Shown here one piece after another: positions 22,840-32,694 of a stretch of DNA of 64,000 nucleotides. Source of the DNA: Desulfosudis oleivorans Hxd3 (lineage in GTDB: Bacteria > Desulfobacterota > Desulfobacteria > Desulfobacterales > Desulfosudaceae); contig NC_009943.1 of the NCBI RefSeq assembly GCF_000018405.1, positions 509,255 to 573,254 of the forward strand. The letters are read 5' to 3'. The translations under genes and the position numbers were made by a program. The notes under the pieces are model-generated. The model searched no databases. It had not been told where the DNA came from and saw only the letters and a list, made by a program, of their open reading frames with translations. Position 1 is the stretch's first letter. Every line of letters starts with the position of its first letter.

Positions 22840-22915
22840 TGGCGCGCCCGGCAGGATTCGAACCTGCGATCTTCAACTCCGGAGGCTGACGCCCTATCCC
22901 CTGGGCCACGGGCGC
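22840..22915 (-). tRNA. tRNA-Arg(CCG)
   Basis: Cloverleaf on the minus strand: acceptor GCGCCCG paired with CGGGCGC, anticodon loop CTCCGGA with anticodon CCG, T-arm GGTTCGAATCC, and an encoded 3' CCA at 22842-22840. It decodes CGG. 76 nt including CCA. Immediately upstream of truA on the same strand. Confidence 0.95.
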
Positions 22916-22976
22916 GCATGCCGATTTCCAGTTTTTGCCACACCATACTTAGTCGCTTGCGCGGCGTATGTCAACA

Positions 22977-24281
22977 TCAAATCGCCGGCTGCATCTCGCC
23001 CTGTTTCTTTATGGCGTGCCGGGCCTCGCCGGCCACGTAAAGGGAACCGGCCACGCAGACGGCGCCGGATTTTTTTGGCGTGTGGGCCAGGGCAAAGGCC
23101 AGGGCCTTGTCCACCCGGTCGACGACATGGGTGCGGGTTGCGCCCAGATTACGGGCCTCCCGTTCAAGAATTTCCGGGGCAATGGCCCGGCCGATCTGCG
23201 CCCGGGTCAGGATCACCCGGTCGCACAGGGGTACCAGTGCCCGGAGCATGGCCCGATAGGGCTTGTCGTCCAGAATGCCCGCCACAAGGGTGATTTTCCG
23301 GCCCGCCATCTGCTCGGACAGAAAGGCCGCCAGGTTTTTCGCGGCCTGAAGGTTGTGGGCCCCGTCGATCAGGATGGTCGGTGAATCAGAGACTATTTCC
23401 AGGCGGGCCGGCCACCGGGTGGATGCCAGTCCTTTGCGAACAGTGGCCTCGGAAAGGGGTTTGCCCGATGCCATCAGCAGTTCGCAGCCCGCCAGGGCCA
23501 GGGCCGCGTTATCCATCTGAAAACCGCCGGCCAGAACGGTGCGCAGCCGGTCCCACCGGTGGGAGATTCCGTGGTACGAAAAGGTGCCGTCACCATGGCG
23601 CCGGACCCGGAACTCTCCGCCGAGCCGGTACAGCGGGGCCGCCTGTTTTTTTGCAACTTTTTTGATCACGTCCAGGACCGGCTTTTGCCGGGCCCCGGTG
23701 ACCACCGGCACGCCGGGTTTGATGATGCCGGCCTTTTCCCCGGCGATCTCTCCAAGGGTGTTGCCCAGGTACATGCGGTGCTCCACCGAGATATTGGAGA
23801 TCACCGACAGGCAGGGAGTAATAATGTTGGTGGCGTCAAACCGGCCCCCCATGCCGGTTTCAATCACCGCGATATCGACCCCCAGTTCGGCAAACAGGTA
23901 AAAGGCCATGGCCGTGGTGTATTCGAAGAAGGTGGGTTCCCGGCCGTCGCCGGAAAGCCCCCGGACCGCCTTGCAGGCGCGGACCACCGCGGCGTTGCTC
24001 ACCGGCCGGTTGTTGATCTGAATCCGCTCGTTGAACGTGACCAGGTGGGGGGAGGTGTAGAGTCCCGTCCTGTAACCGGCCGCGTGCAGGATCGTGGCAA
24101 GCGTGGTTGCAATGGATCCCTTGCCGTTGGTGCCGGCGATGTGAATCGTTTCATACCGGGTGTGGGGCCGGCCCAGGGCGTCGAGCATGCGCTGCATGGT
24201 GGTCAGCTCAAGCTTGATCCCGAACCGTCTCAGGTTGTACATCTCATGGATCAGTCGCTGGTACTCGCTCTGTCGTGCCAT
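22977..24281 (-). CDS. folC: Bifunctional folylpolyglutamate/dihydrofolate synthase
   Basis: 434 residues of the Mur-ligase-like family: ATP-binding P-loop IAGTNGKGSIATTL, then GLYTSPHLVTFNERI, ETGMGGRFDATN and ILIDGAHNLQAAKNL, all typical of FolC. It adds glutamate to folates, which fits the folate-dependent C1 metabolism elsewhere in this window. ATG 24281 precedes MARQSEYQRL; the longer TTG start at 24329 would run through the rpsU terminator. Confidence 0.94.
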   Translation of the reverse strand: MARQSEYQRLIHEMYNLRRFGIKLELTTMQRMLDALGRPHTRYETIHIAGTNGKGSIATTLATILHAAGYRTGLYTSPHLVTFNERIQINNRPVSNAAVVRACKAVRGLSGDGREPTFFEYTTAMAFYLFAELGVDIAVIETGMGGRFDATNIITPCLSVISNISVEHRMYLGNTLGEIAGEKAGIIKPGVPVVTGARQKPVLDVIKKVAKKQAAPLYRLGGEFRVRRHGDGTFSYHGISHRWDRLRTVLAGGFQMDNAALALAGCELLMASGKPLSEATVRKGLASTRWPARLEIVSDSPTILIDGAHNLQAAKNLAAFLSEQMAGRKITLVAGILDDKPYRAMLRALVPLCDRVILTRAQIGRAIAPEILEREARNLGATRTHVVDRVDKALAFALAHTPKKSGAVCVAGSLYVAGEARHAIKKQGEMQPAI

Positions 24282-24288
24282 GGGCCGT

Positions 24289-24320
24289 AAAAAAACCCGG
24301 CCAACCGTGTTGACCGGGTT
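24289..24320 (-). terminator. Rho-independent terminator of rpsU
   Basis: On the minus strand an 11-of-12 paired stem (AACCCGGTCAAC with GTTGGCCGGGTT) is followed by seven T. It lies between rpsU and folC. Confidence 0.85.
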
Positions 24321-24353
24321 CTCCTTCAAAATTAAGGATGCAAACGAAAGCGG

Positions 24354-24560
24354 TTATCTGAACCGGCGCCGCTTGATTTCGGCTATTCGCAACCGTCTCT
24401 GGGCTTCCCGCTCTTTCCTGCGTTTGAACTCGCTGGGTTTTTCATAGGTTTTTCTGAGCCGGAGCCGTTTGAAAAGCCCGTCGTTCTGAATTTTTTTCTT
24501 CAGAATCCGCATGGCCTTTTCAAGGTCATTATCAATGACGCGAACCTCGATTTCCTTCAA
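24354..24560 (-). CDS. rpsU: 30S ribosomal protein S21
   Basis: About 68 residues, highly basic, with EIEVRVIDNDLEKAMRILKK and the Arg-rich C-terminus EKPSEFKRRKEREAQ typical of bS21. The start is taken as TTG 24560, eight bases after AAAGGG; a GTG at 24569 is an alternative adding three residues. S21 sits near the anti-Shine-Dalgarno region of 16S rRNA and helps initiation. Confidence 0.94.
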   Translation of the reverse strand: MKEIEVRVIDNDLEKAMRILKKKIQNDGLFKRLRLRKTYEKPSEFKRRKEREAQRRLRIAEIKRRRFR

Positions 24561-24788
24561 TGCTATCACCCTTTCTTTGCCGTTTGAAAGGTTTGTTGTT
24601 TCAAACGGTTATTTTATCTCTTCAACCGGATGGGGTTGAACGGGAACCGATCCTATAAGAAAAAAAGGGGCTTGGCAAGGAAAAAGTGAGGCAGAAAAAA
24701 ATCATGCCCGGCGCCTGACGGAACCGGGCATGATCAGATGTGGGGTGTCTTCCCGCCTGCTTCATAAAGACGGGTGTGGTTCAATATG

Positions 24789-25463
24789 CTACAGCTTGGA
24801 AACCAGCTCCGCGGCAACCTCTTTGACGCCGGGGGCGCCGTCGAGGGTGATGTACTTGAGGGAGCCGCCCTTTGCCGCCAGGTCACGGAAGTAGTAGGCA
24901 GCAGCCAGGGTACCGGTTTCGGTGTCGTAGTAGATGTTGTGGCGCTTGTCAATAGCCGCCTCGTCCTGGTCATCGCTGCGGGTTTTCAGTTCCCCGCCGC
25001 AGACCCGGCACTTGTCGCCGTCGGGTTTGATGGCGTCGATAAAAATATTGTTGGGATGGTTGTTGTCGTTGACGCAGAGCCGCCTGCCCATGATCCGGTT
25101 CTTGGCGATCTCGCGGTCCAGCTCGATTTCCACCACGATGTCCAGCGCCATGTTGGCTTTTTTCAGGGTCGCGTCCAGGGTTTCGGCCTGGACCTTGTTT
25201 CTGGGAAACCCGTCCAGAAGCCATCCCTTTTTGCAGTCATCCTGCTGCAGCCGATCCAGAATCATGGGAATGGTGATGTCGTCGGGGACCAGGTCGCCGC
25301 GGTCAATATATTCTTTTGCCTTTGCGCCCAGCTCGGTTCCCTTGGAGATGTTTTCCCGGAAGATGGCGCCTGACTCGATATGGGGCAGGCTGTACTTTTC
25401 CTTCAGAATGGCGCCCTGTGTGCCCTTGCCGCTGCCATTGGGGCCGAAAAACAGAATGTTCAT
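24789..25463 (-). CDS. adk: Adenylate kinase
   Basis: 224 residues. P-loop FFGPNGSGKGTQ, AMP-binding LLDGFPRN and the LID-domain segment are present. It balances AMP, ADP and ATP, and in sulfate reducers also handles AMP from sulfate activation. ATG 25463 follows AAGGAGA. The LID is atypical: the first zinc-type pair reads CVND and is 22 residues from a normal CRVC pair, with a longer insertion in between, instead of two CxxC pairs. Confidence 0.93.
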   Translation of the reverse strand: MNILFFGPNGSGKGTQGAILKEKYSLPHIESGAIFRENISKGTELGAKAKEYIDRGDLVPDDITIPMILDRLQQDDCKKGWLLDGFPRNKVQAETLDATLKKANMALDIVVEIELDREIAKNRIMGRRLCVNDNNHPNNIFIDAIKPDGDKCRVCGGELKTRSDDQDEAAIDKRHNIYYDTETGTLAAAYYFRDLAAKGGSLKYITLDGAPGVKEVAAELVSKL

Positions 25464-25635
25464 GCGATTTTCTCCTTTTTCATGTTTTTGTTTTGTCCGG
25501 TTATATTCAAAAGATGCGTTTCTTTGGAAAAACAATAGCCCTTGGTATAAGAAAGCCGCAGGTTTGTCAAGCCATGGCGGGCTAAAAAACAGTATGCCGG
25601 CAGCGGACTTTTAATTTACGGGTGACGAAAAGTGC

Positions 25636-25666
25636 TTGACAAGGCTTGGAATTAATGGTGTATATG
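25636..25666 (+). promoter_or_regulatory. Probable rho promoter and long leader
   Basis: TTGACA (25636-25641) with a TATATG at 25661-25666, spacer 19 bp. The downstream leader of about 210 nt before rho has no gene but contains several small G+C-rich hairpins (for example around 25805-25830). Long leaders allowing Rho autoregulation are known in other bacteria; that is inference here. Confidence 0.45.
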
Positions 25667-25883
25667 ATGAAACTGATTGCCCGCCTTTTGAATAAGTGTA
25701 ACCTGCTAGTCAGTATGCCTTCATATTTTTCATTAGCACACTCAAAGGTTTGGTCTGAATAAGGTGGTTTTGACAGAAAGTATCTTAACGGCCGCATGCG
25801 TCTTTTTACGGCGCCGGCGGTGTGACGCCAACGCATAAACCCAAGTGGCCCAATCCACAGCCACGTTTTTGGAAAGGTGATGG

Positions 25884-27131
25884 ATGATGGATATATCCGA
25901 GCTGAAAAAAAAGAAGATGGATGAGTTAAAGGAGATTGCCGCCGGTTACGAGGTCGACAGCGCCGGCATGAAAAAGCAGGAACTGATTTTTTCGATTCTG
26001 CAGGCCGAGGCGGAAAACAACGGGTATATCTTCGGTGAAAGCACGCTGGAGGTCCTTTCCGACGGGTTCGGTTTTTTACGGTCCCCGGACAGCAGCTATC
26101 TGCCGGGGCTGGATGATATTTACGTGTCGCCTTCCCAGATTCGGCGGTTCAACCTCCGTACCGGCGACATCGTGTCGGGTCAGATCCGTCAGCCCAAGGA
26201 GAATGAGCGCTATTTCGCGCTGCTGAAGGTGGAGGCCATCAACCACGAAGACCCGGAGATCGCGCGGCACAAAACCCCTTTTGACAACCTCACCCCTCTG
26301 TTCCCCAATGAAAAGATCAAGCTGGAGCGCGAGTCGGACAACTACTCCATGCGGATCATGGACCTGCTGACCCCCATCGGTTTCGGCCAGCGGGGGCTGA
26401 TCGTGTCGCCGCCCCGGGCCGGCAAGACCATGCTGCTGCAGAACATTGCCAACAGCATCATTGCCAGCCACAAGAAGGTGGTGCCCTTTGTGCTGCTCAT
26501 CGATGAACGGCCTGAGGAAGTGACCGACATGAAGCGTTCCGTTAACGCTGAAGTGATCAGCTCCACGTTTGACGAGCCGGCCGACCGCCATGTGCAGGTG
26601 GCGGAAATGGTCATTGAAAAGGCACGGCGCCTGGTGGAGCATAAAAAGGATGTGGTGATCCTGCTTGACAGCATCACCCGCCTGGCCCGGGCTTACAACT
26701 CGGTGGTGCCCTCCAGCGGCAAGGTGCTGTCCGGCGGCGTGGATTCCAACGCCCTGCACCGGCCCAAGCGGTTTTTCGGCGCGGCCCGCAATATTGAGGA
26801 GGGCGGCAGCCTCACCATCATGGCCACGGCCCTGATCGACACCGGCAGCCGCATGGATGATGTGATTTTTGAGGAGTTCAAGGGCACCGGCAACATGGAG
26901 CTTCATCTGGACCGGAAGCTGGCCGATCGGCGCGTCTACCCGGCCATCGATATCAACCGGTCCGGCACCCGTAAAGAGGAACTGCTGGTGGAAAAGGATG
27001 TGCTCAACCGGGTATGGGTGCTGCGCAAGCTGCTGGCGACCCTGAACTCCGTGGACGGCATGGAATTTCTGCTCGACAAGATGAGCAGCACCAAAAGCAA
27101 TAAGGATTTTATGGATGCCATGAATTCATAG
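25884..27131 (+). CDS. rho: Transcription termination factor Rho
   Basis: 415 residues. An N-terminal Rho_N helix domain ([17 protein letters not shown]), a cold-shock RNA-binding domain with [15 protein letters not shown], and the ATPase core with P-loop [11 protein letters not shown], Walker [17 protein letters not shown] and Q/R-loop regions [20 protein letters not shown]. It is a hexameric RNA helicase that ends untranslated transcripts. It is followed by a hexamer-repeat array and rpmE. An ATG one codon downstream is an equal start. Confidence 0.97.
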   Translation: MMDISELKKKKMDELKEIAAGYEVDSAGMKKQELIFSILQAEAENNGYIFGESTLEVLSDGFGFLRSPDSSYLPGLDDIYVSPSQIRRFNLRTGDIVSGQIRQPKENERYFALLKVEAINHEDPEIARHKTPFDNLTPLFPNEKIKLERESDNYSMRIMDLLTPIGFGQRGLIVSPPRAGKTMLLQNIANSIIASHKKVVPFVLLIDERPEEVTDMKRSVNAEVISSTFDEPADRHVQVAEMVIEKARRLVEHKKDVVILLDSITRLARAYNSVVPSSGKVLSGGVDSNALHRPKRFFGAARNIEEGGSLTIMATALIDTGSRMDDVIFEEFKGTGNMELHLDRKLADRRVYPAIDINRSGTRKEELLVEKDVLNRVWVLRKLLATLNSVDGMEFLLDKMSSTKSNKDFMDAMNS

Positions 27132-27185
27132 GTCGGGGCCTTATTTAGACCATAGCCTTATTTGGAATAGACCCGCACAGGTTTT

Positions 27186-27232
27186 TCGATCCCGATAGCG
27201 ATTCCGATTCCGATCCCGATTTGGATTTGGAT
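27186..27232 (-). repeat. Hexamer array of the ATCGNN family, copy B
   Basis: It reads on the minus strand CCAAATCCAAATCGGGATCG and continues in the same six-base period (ATCGGA, ATCGCT, ATCGGG). Located between rho and rpmE. Confidence 0.8.
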
Positions 27233-27364
27233 AAAGAGGTCTTTTTCAGGATTATAGAATTATATTGAATCGTGTTGACTTTTTGCCGGAGGAAACGTAT
27301 ATACCCCCCGGCAGGTATTATTAGGATTTTTAAAAGGTATTGATTTATAACAGGAGGCAGTAGC

Positions 27365-27586
27365 GTGAAACAAGAGATTCATCCCGAATATCATCAGGCA
27401 ACGGCCCGGTGCGCGTGCGGGAACGAGTTTACCGTGGGCTCGACAAAGGAGAGCATCAAGGTGGAAATATGCTCCCAGTGCCATCCGTTTTTCACCGGCA
27501 AGCAGAAACTGGTGGACACCGCCGGCCGGATCGAACGGTTCCGTCGCAAGTACGCCAAGTTCGAGCAGCAGAAGAGCGGCAAATAA
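27365..27586 (+). CDS. rpmE: 50S ribosomal protein L31, zinc-binding type
   Basis: 73 residues. It has [17 protein letters not shown] and the [13 protein letters not shown] motif. The four metal ligands mark the zinc-containing (C+) form of bL31, so no zinc-starvation paralogue is implied. GTG start at 27365 with AGGAGG seven bases upstream. It precedes prfA, a common gene order. Confidence 0.95.
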   Translation: MKQEIHPEYHQATARCACGNEFTVGSTKESIKVEICSQCHPFFTGKQKLVDTAGRIERFRRKYAKFEQQKSGK

Positions 27587-27637
27587 AAATTCCGGCCCAA
27601 AGCAAGGCCCGGTCTATGGCCGACGGCGGCGAATGTT

Positions 27638-28708
27638 ATGTTTGACAGACTTCAAGATGTGGAGCGGCGCTTTGGCGAGCTGGAGGGGCTCATGGCCGAT
27701 CCCTCCATCGTCAACGACCGGGAAGCCTACCAGAAGCACAGCCGGGAGCACGCCGAACTTGCCGACATCGTTGATGCTTACCGGCGGTACAAGGCGGTCA
27801 GCGACGAGATCGAAAAGAGCCGGGACCTCCTGGAAGACCGGGACCCGGAGATCCGGGAACTTGCCAAAGAAGAGATTTCCCGCCTGAAAGACGAACGGGA
27901 GCGGCTTGACGGCGAGTTGCAGAACCTGCTTACCCCCAAGGACCCCAACGACAACAAGAACGTGCTGGTGGAAATCCGGGCCGGAACCGGCGGGGAAGAG
28001 GCATCTCTGTTTGCCCACGATCTGTTCCGCATGTACTGGCGGTACGCCGAAACCATGGGCTGGAAGACCGAGATCATGAGCAGCAGCGTGACCGGCTCCG
28101 GCGGGTTCAAGGAAGTCATCTTCATGGTCTACGGCAAGGGGGCTTACAGCCATCTCAAGTTTGAAAGCGGTATTCACCGGGTGCAGCGGGTACCCGAGAC
28201 CGAGGCACAGGGCCGGATTCATACCTCGGCGGTTACCGTGGCGGTGCTGGCCGAAGCCGAAGAGGTGGAGCTGCACATCGACCCGTCTGAGATCAAGACC
28301 GACGTGTTTCGTTCCAGCGGACCGGGTGGACAGTCGGTCAATACCACCGACTCGGCGGTGCGCCTCACGCATCTGCCCACCGGCGTGGTGGTTATCTGCC
28401 AGGATGAAAAGTCCCAGTTGAAAAACAAAAACAAGGCCATGAAAGTGCTGCGGGCCCGTCTTCTGGACCGGATGATTCAGGACCAGAACGAAAAGATCGC
28501 CCAGAACCGCAAAGACCAGGTGGGCAGCGGCGACCGGTCCGGCCGCATTCGTACCTACAATTTTCCCCAGGGCCGGGTGACCGACCACCGGGCCGGCATT
28601 ACCCTTTATAAACTGGAGAGCGTTCTTCAGGGAGATCTCTCCGAACTGGTTAACGGCCTCGCCACCTATTTTCAGGCCGAGCGGCTCAAGCAGGCCGATG
28701 CCTCCTGA
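27638..28708 (+). CDS. prfA: Peptide chain release factor 1
   Basis: 356 residues. It contains the GGQ catalytic motif in [17 protein letters not shown] and [15 protein letters not shown], with the class-specific domain 2. It recognises UAA and UAG and triggers peptide release. The 3' end overlaps prmC, whose product methylates the GGQ glutamine. Confidence 0.97.
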
Positions 28709-29591
28709 TACCCGGGTCTGGACCATTCTGGATGTGCTTTCGTGGACCGCCACCTTCTTTTCCGATCACCGGGTGGAAGCCCCCCGTGTCTCTGCTGAAC
28801 TTCTGCTGGCCCATGTACTGGGCATCAAGCGGCTGGATCTTTACCTTCGGTATGATCAGCCCCTGACCCCTGATGAACTGGCCGCCTTCCGTTCCCTGAT
28901 TTCCCGGCGCAAGGCCGGGGAGCCGGTGGCTTACATCCTGGGAGAGAAGGCCTTCTGGTCCATGGACCTGGTCGTCACCCCGGATGTGCTCATTCCCAGG
29001 CCCGACACCGAGTGCCTGGTGGAAACGGCCCTGTCGTTTTTGGCCGGACCCGGATCCGATACCCCGGCCGAAAGATGGGTGCTGGAGCCGGCCACCGGCT
29101 CCGGCGCCGTGGTGCTGGCCCTGGCAAAGAGCCATCCCGGCTGCCGGTTTTTCGCCTTTGACCGGTCCACGGCGGCCCTGGCCGTGGCCCGGAAAAATGC
29201 CGTTCGATACGATCCGGCCCATCGCGTGGTATTTTTTGCGTCTGACTGGTTTTCCGCCCTGGGAAACTCCGCCAGCGGCCGGTTTGACATGATCGTGGCC
29301 AATCCCCCTTATGTCGCCTCCGGCGATATCGACCACCTGGCCCCGGAGATCGGGTTTGAGCCCCGCATGGCGTTAGACGGCGGCGCCGACGGGCTGGACC
29401 CTGTCCGCCATATTCTTCAGGCGGCGGGCCGGTTTTTAAAACCCGGTGGCCGCCTGCTGATCGAAATCGGATGGGACCAGAAGGAGCGGGTGGCCCAGGT
29501 CACCGAACAGGCCGGCCTGTATACGGCCGTGGGGTTTGCAAAAGACCTCGCCGGTCACCACCGGGTGGTCCACATGCAACGGGCCGGATGA
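28698..29591 (+). CDS. prmC: Release-factor glutamine methyltransferase
   Basis: 297 residues. An N-terminal helical domain and a Rossmann methyltransferase domain with the diagnostic NPPYV motif ([13 protein letters not shown]) and [10 protein letters not shown]. It methylates Gln in the GGQ motif of RF1/RF2. It overlaps prfA by 11 bases and is translationally coupled to it. Confidence 0.96.
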
Positions 29592-29649
29592 TAGACCGGC
29601 CCGGCTTGTCAAAAGAGGGGGAAACTTTTCGCGCCATATAAAAAAAGAG

Positions 29650-29678
29650 TTGTTTTTATATTGTAATTTCTGTTAAAT
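29650..29678 (+). promoter_or_regulatory. Possible promoter for the rpsB-tsf operon
   Basis: TTGTTT (29650-29655) and TTAAAT (29673-29678), spacer 17 bp, in an A+T-rich patch with about 130 nt of leader before rpsB. Confidence 0.45.
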
Positions 29679-29807
29679 TAGGTCGTTTAACGTAGGGATG
29701 AAACCATCACACACGTCCCCGGACATGGCCGCCGGTGCTTTTTCAATAAAGTCGCGGGCATGGAAGAAAGGGGCGGAGGAATCAAACAACCAGTAAAGGA
29801 GATGGGT

Positions 29808-30722
29808 ATGAGTTACATCACAATGAAGGAGCTGCTGGAGTCAGGCGTCCATTTCGGTCATCAGACCCGGCGGTGGAACCCCAAGATGAAGCCCTATATT
29901 TTCGGGGCGCGAAACGGCATCTACATCATTGATCTGCAGAAGACCGTGCGCATGTTCAAGGATGCCTATGACTTTATCGGCCATGTCGCGGAAAAGGGCG
30001 GTTCCGTGCTTTTTGTCGGCACCAAGAAGCAGGCCCGTGAATCGATTTACGAAGAGGCCAACCGGGCCGAGATGTTTTATGTGCACAACCGGTGGCTGGG
30101 CGGCATGCTGACCAATTTTCAGACCATCAAGAAAAGCATCGACCAGCTGCACTACTTGAATGAGCTGGTCAACGACGGCTCCATCGAGCGTTATCCCAAA
30201 AAAGAGCAGGCCGGACTGATGCGGCAGCGGGAGAAACTGGACAGCGTGCTGGGCGGGATTCAGAGCATGACCCGGCTGCCGGCGGCCCTGTTTGTCATTG
30301 ATGTCCGTAAAGAGGCTATTGCCGTGGGCGAGGCCCGGCGGCTGGGTATTCCGGTGGTGGCGGTGGTGGACACGAACTGCGACCCGGACAACATCGACTA
30401 TGTGATTCCCGGCAACGACGACGCCATTCGGGCTATTCGCCTGATGTCTTCCCGCGTCGCGGATGCCTGCATCGACGGCAGAAAGCGGTTTGAAGAGAAG
30501 AAGCAGGCATTTGAAGACAAGGCCGAAGCCGAGACCGAGGAAAAGCCCCGGCCAGCACCGGCTGCAGCGGCGGCTGCCGAGGACCAAAAGCCCGTGGAAC
30601 GGGAGGTGATCTCCGACGGCACCGACGGCCCCATTGTGGAACGGATTCGAAAGACGTTCACCTCGGCGGCGGACTATCAGGAGCCGGAAGAAGACGCCGA
30701 TGAAGAAAACAGCGAGGCATAA
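29808..30722 (+). CDS. rpsB: 30S ribosomal protein S2
   Basis: 304 residues; the first 235 are canonical uS2 ([49 protein letters not shown]). The last 65 residues form an Ala/Glu/Pro-rich charged extension not present in E. coli S2. ATG 29808 follows AAAGGAG; the upstream in-frame starts are rejected. First gene of the rpsB-tsf-pyrH-frr run. Confidence 0.96.
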   Translation: MSYITMKELLESGVHFGHQTRRWNPKMKPYIFGARNGIYIIDLQKTVRMFKDAYDFIGHVAEKGGSVLFVGTKKQARESIYEEANRAEMFYVHNRWLGGMLTNFQTIKKSIDQLHYLNELVNDGSIERYPKKEQAGLMRQREKLDSVLGGIQSMTRLPAALFVIDVRKEAIAVGEARRLGIPVVAVVDTNCDPDNIDYVIPGNDDAIRAIRLMSSRVADACIDGRKRFEEKKQAFEDKAEAETEEKPRPAPAAAAAAEDQKPVEREVISDGTDGPIVERIRKTFTSAADYQEPEEDADEENSEA

Positions 30723-30757
30723 TAAGGCGGCATGACAATATAAAGGAGTTTGTGGTT

Positions 30758-31354
30758 ATGGGTACAATCAGCGCGAGTCTGGTAAAAGAGCTTCGGGAAA
30801 AAACCGGAGCCGGTATGATGGATTGCAAGGAGGCCCTTACGGCCTGTGACGGCGATATCGAAAAGGCGGTGGATTTTCTGCGGCAGAAGGGCCTGGCAAA
30901 GGCGGCCAAGCGCTCCGGCCGGGAGACCTCCGAGGGAATTGTCGAGTCTTACATTCATATGGGCGGCAAGATCGGCGTGATGGTGGAGGTGAACTGCGAG
31001 TCCGATTTCGTGGCAAAGACCGATGACTTCAAGGAGTTTGCCCGCAACGTGGCCATGCAGATCGCGGCCACCAACCCGGCGGGCATCGCCCCCGAGGATG
31101 TGCCGGCCGACCTGCTTGAGCGCGAGCGGCAGGTCTATCGGGCCCAGGTGCTGGAGATGGGAAAGCCCGAGAATATGGTGGACAAGATCGTGGACGGCAA
31201 GATCAAGAAGTTCTTCAAGGAATCCTGCCTGATAGAGCAGCAGTACGTGAAGAACCCGGACATCACCATCGGGGACTACTTAAACGAAACGGTGGCAAAA
31301 ATCGGCGAAAGCATCCGTATCAAGCGGTTTGCCCGCTTTGCCCTGGGAGAATAG
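30758..31354 (+). CDS. tsf: Elongation factor Ts
   Basis: 198 residues, the short EF-Ts form. N-terminal [20 protein letters not shown], then a core with [15 protein letters not shown]. It recycles EF-Tu by nucleotide exchange. ATG 30758 with AAGGAG nine bases upstream; a GTG two codons earlier is less likely. Co-directional between rpsB and pyrH. Confidence 0.96.
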   Translation: MGTISASLVKELREKTGAGMMDCKEALTACDGDIEKAVDFLRQKGLAKAAKRSGRETSEGIVESYIHMGGKIGVMVEVNCESDFVAKTDDFKEFARNVAMQIAATNPAGIAPEDVPADLLERERQVYRAQVLEMGKPENMVDKIVDGKIKKFFKESCLIEQQYVKNPDITIGDYLNETVAKIGESIRIKRFARFALGE

Positions 31355-31357
31355 CCT

Positions 31358-32095
31358 GTGACACCTCGGTATAAACGCGTACTGCTGAAACTCAGCGGCG
31401 AGGCCCTGATGGGAGACCAGACCATGGGCATCAGCCCCGACGTGCTTCAGTACGTGGCCGAGGAGATCGAGTCCATCTGCCGAATGGGGGTCCAGCTGGC
31501 CGTTGTGGTGGGGGGCGGCAACATCTTTCGGGGTGTGGCCGCCAGCTCCTACGGCATGGACCGTACCTCCGCCGATCATATGGGCATGCTGGCCACGGTG
31601 ATCAACAGCATCGCCCTGCAGGACGCCATTGAAAAACGGGGCATCGCCACCCGGGTGCAGTCCGCCATCGAGGTGCATGCCGTGGCTGAACCGTATATCC
31701 TGCGCAAGGCCCTGCGTCACCTGGAAAAGGGCCGGGTGGTGATTTTTGCCGCCGGCACCGGCAATCCCTATTTCACCACCGACACCGCCGCCGTGCTGCG
31801 GGCCGAGGAGATTCACGCGGAACTGCTGCTCAAGGCCACCAAGGTCAACGGGCTGTATGATTCGGATCCGGTGAAAAACAGCGGCGCCCGGTTTATCAAA
31901 CAGATTACCTACATGGATGTGATCAAGCGGCAGCTGGCGGTGATGGATGCCACGGCCATCACCCTGGCCATGGACAACCATCTGCCCCTGGTGGTGTTTT
32001 CCATGCGGGATAAGGGAAATGCCCGGCGTATCATCTGCGGCGAAGACCTGGGCACCTACATCGGCGACGAAGCTTCAGCGGACCAATCAATCTGA
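31358..32095 (+). CDS. pyrH: UMP kinase
   Basis: 245 residues of the amino-acid-kinase family: [39 protein letters not shown] and [16 protein letters not shown]. It makes UDP from UMP. GTG start at 31358, three bases after the tsf stop. Confidence 0.96.
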   Translation: MTPRYKRVLLKLSGEALMGDQTMGISPDVLQYVAEEIESICRMGVQLAVVVGGGNIFRGVAASSYGMDRTSADHMGMLATVINSIALQDAIEKRGIATRVQSAIEVHAVAEPYILRKALRHLEKGRVVIFAAGTGNPYFTTDTAAVLRAEEIHAELLLKATKVNGLYDSDPVKNSGARFIKQITYMDVIKRQLAVMDATAITLAMDNHLPLVVFSMRDKGNARRIICGEDLGTYIGDEASADQSI

Positions 32096-32136
32096 ACAGA
32101 CGGCGGCCCGGCTGCCGCCGCGGTGAGGAAAAGGCC

Positions 32137-32694
32137 ATGTTGGAACTGGTTTACGAAGAGATCGAAGAAAAGATGGGCAAGACCCTGGAGGTGTTCAAAA
32201 ACGACCTGAAAAAGGTTCGCACCGGCCGTGCCTCCCTGGCTCTTCTGGACGGCATCGTGGTGGATTACTACGGCACTCCCACCCCCTTGAATCAGCTGGC
32301 TTCCCTGTCGGTGCCCGAAAGCCGGCTCATCGTGATTCAGCCATGGGACGCGACCGCTATCAAGGATGTGGAAAAGGCGATTCTTCAGGCCAATATCGAC
32401 CTGACCCCCAGCAATGACGGCAAGGTGATCCGTCTCTCCATTCCGCCGTTGACCGAGGACCGGCGAAAAGAGATCGCCAAGCGGGTCAACCAGATGGCCG
32501 AAGAGCACAAGGTGGCCATGCGCAACATTCGGCGGGACGCCAATGAGACCTTAAAGCAGATGAAAAAGGACGGCGATATCTCCGAGGACGAATCCTTTGC
32601 CGGCAAGGATAAGGTTCAGAAGGTCACCGACGGCTATATTGAACGGATCGACGAGGTTTTTAAAGCCAAAGAGAAGGAAATCCTTGAACTCTGA
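32137..32694 (+). CDS. frr: Ribosome recycling factor
   Basis: 185 residues. VRTGRASLALLDGIVVDYYG and RKEIAKRVNQMAEEHKVAMR are diagnostic. It splits post-termination ribosomes with EF-G. Its 3' end overlaps the uppS start. Confidence 0.97.
   Translation: MLELVYEEIEEKMGKTLEVFKNDLKKVRTGRASLALLDGIVVDYYGTPTPLNQLASLSVPESRLIVIQPWDATAIKDVEKAILQANIDLTPSNDGKVIRLSIPPLTEDRRKEIAKRVNQMAEEHKVAMRNIRRDANETLKQMKKDGDISEDESFAGKDKVQKVTDGYIERIDEVFKAKEKEILEL

Noticed and set aside
22769-22909. N-terminal extension of truA
   Set aside because: It translates through the tRNA-Arg gene.
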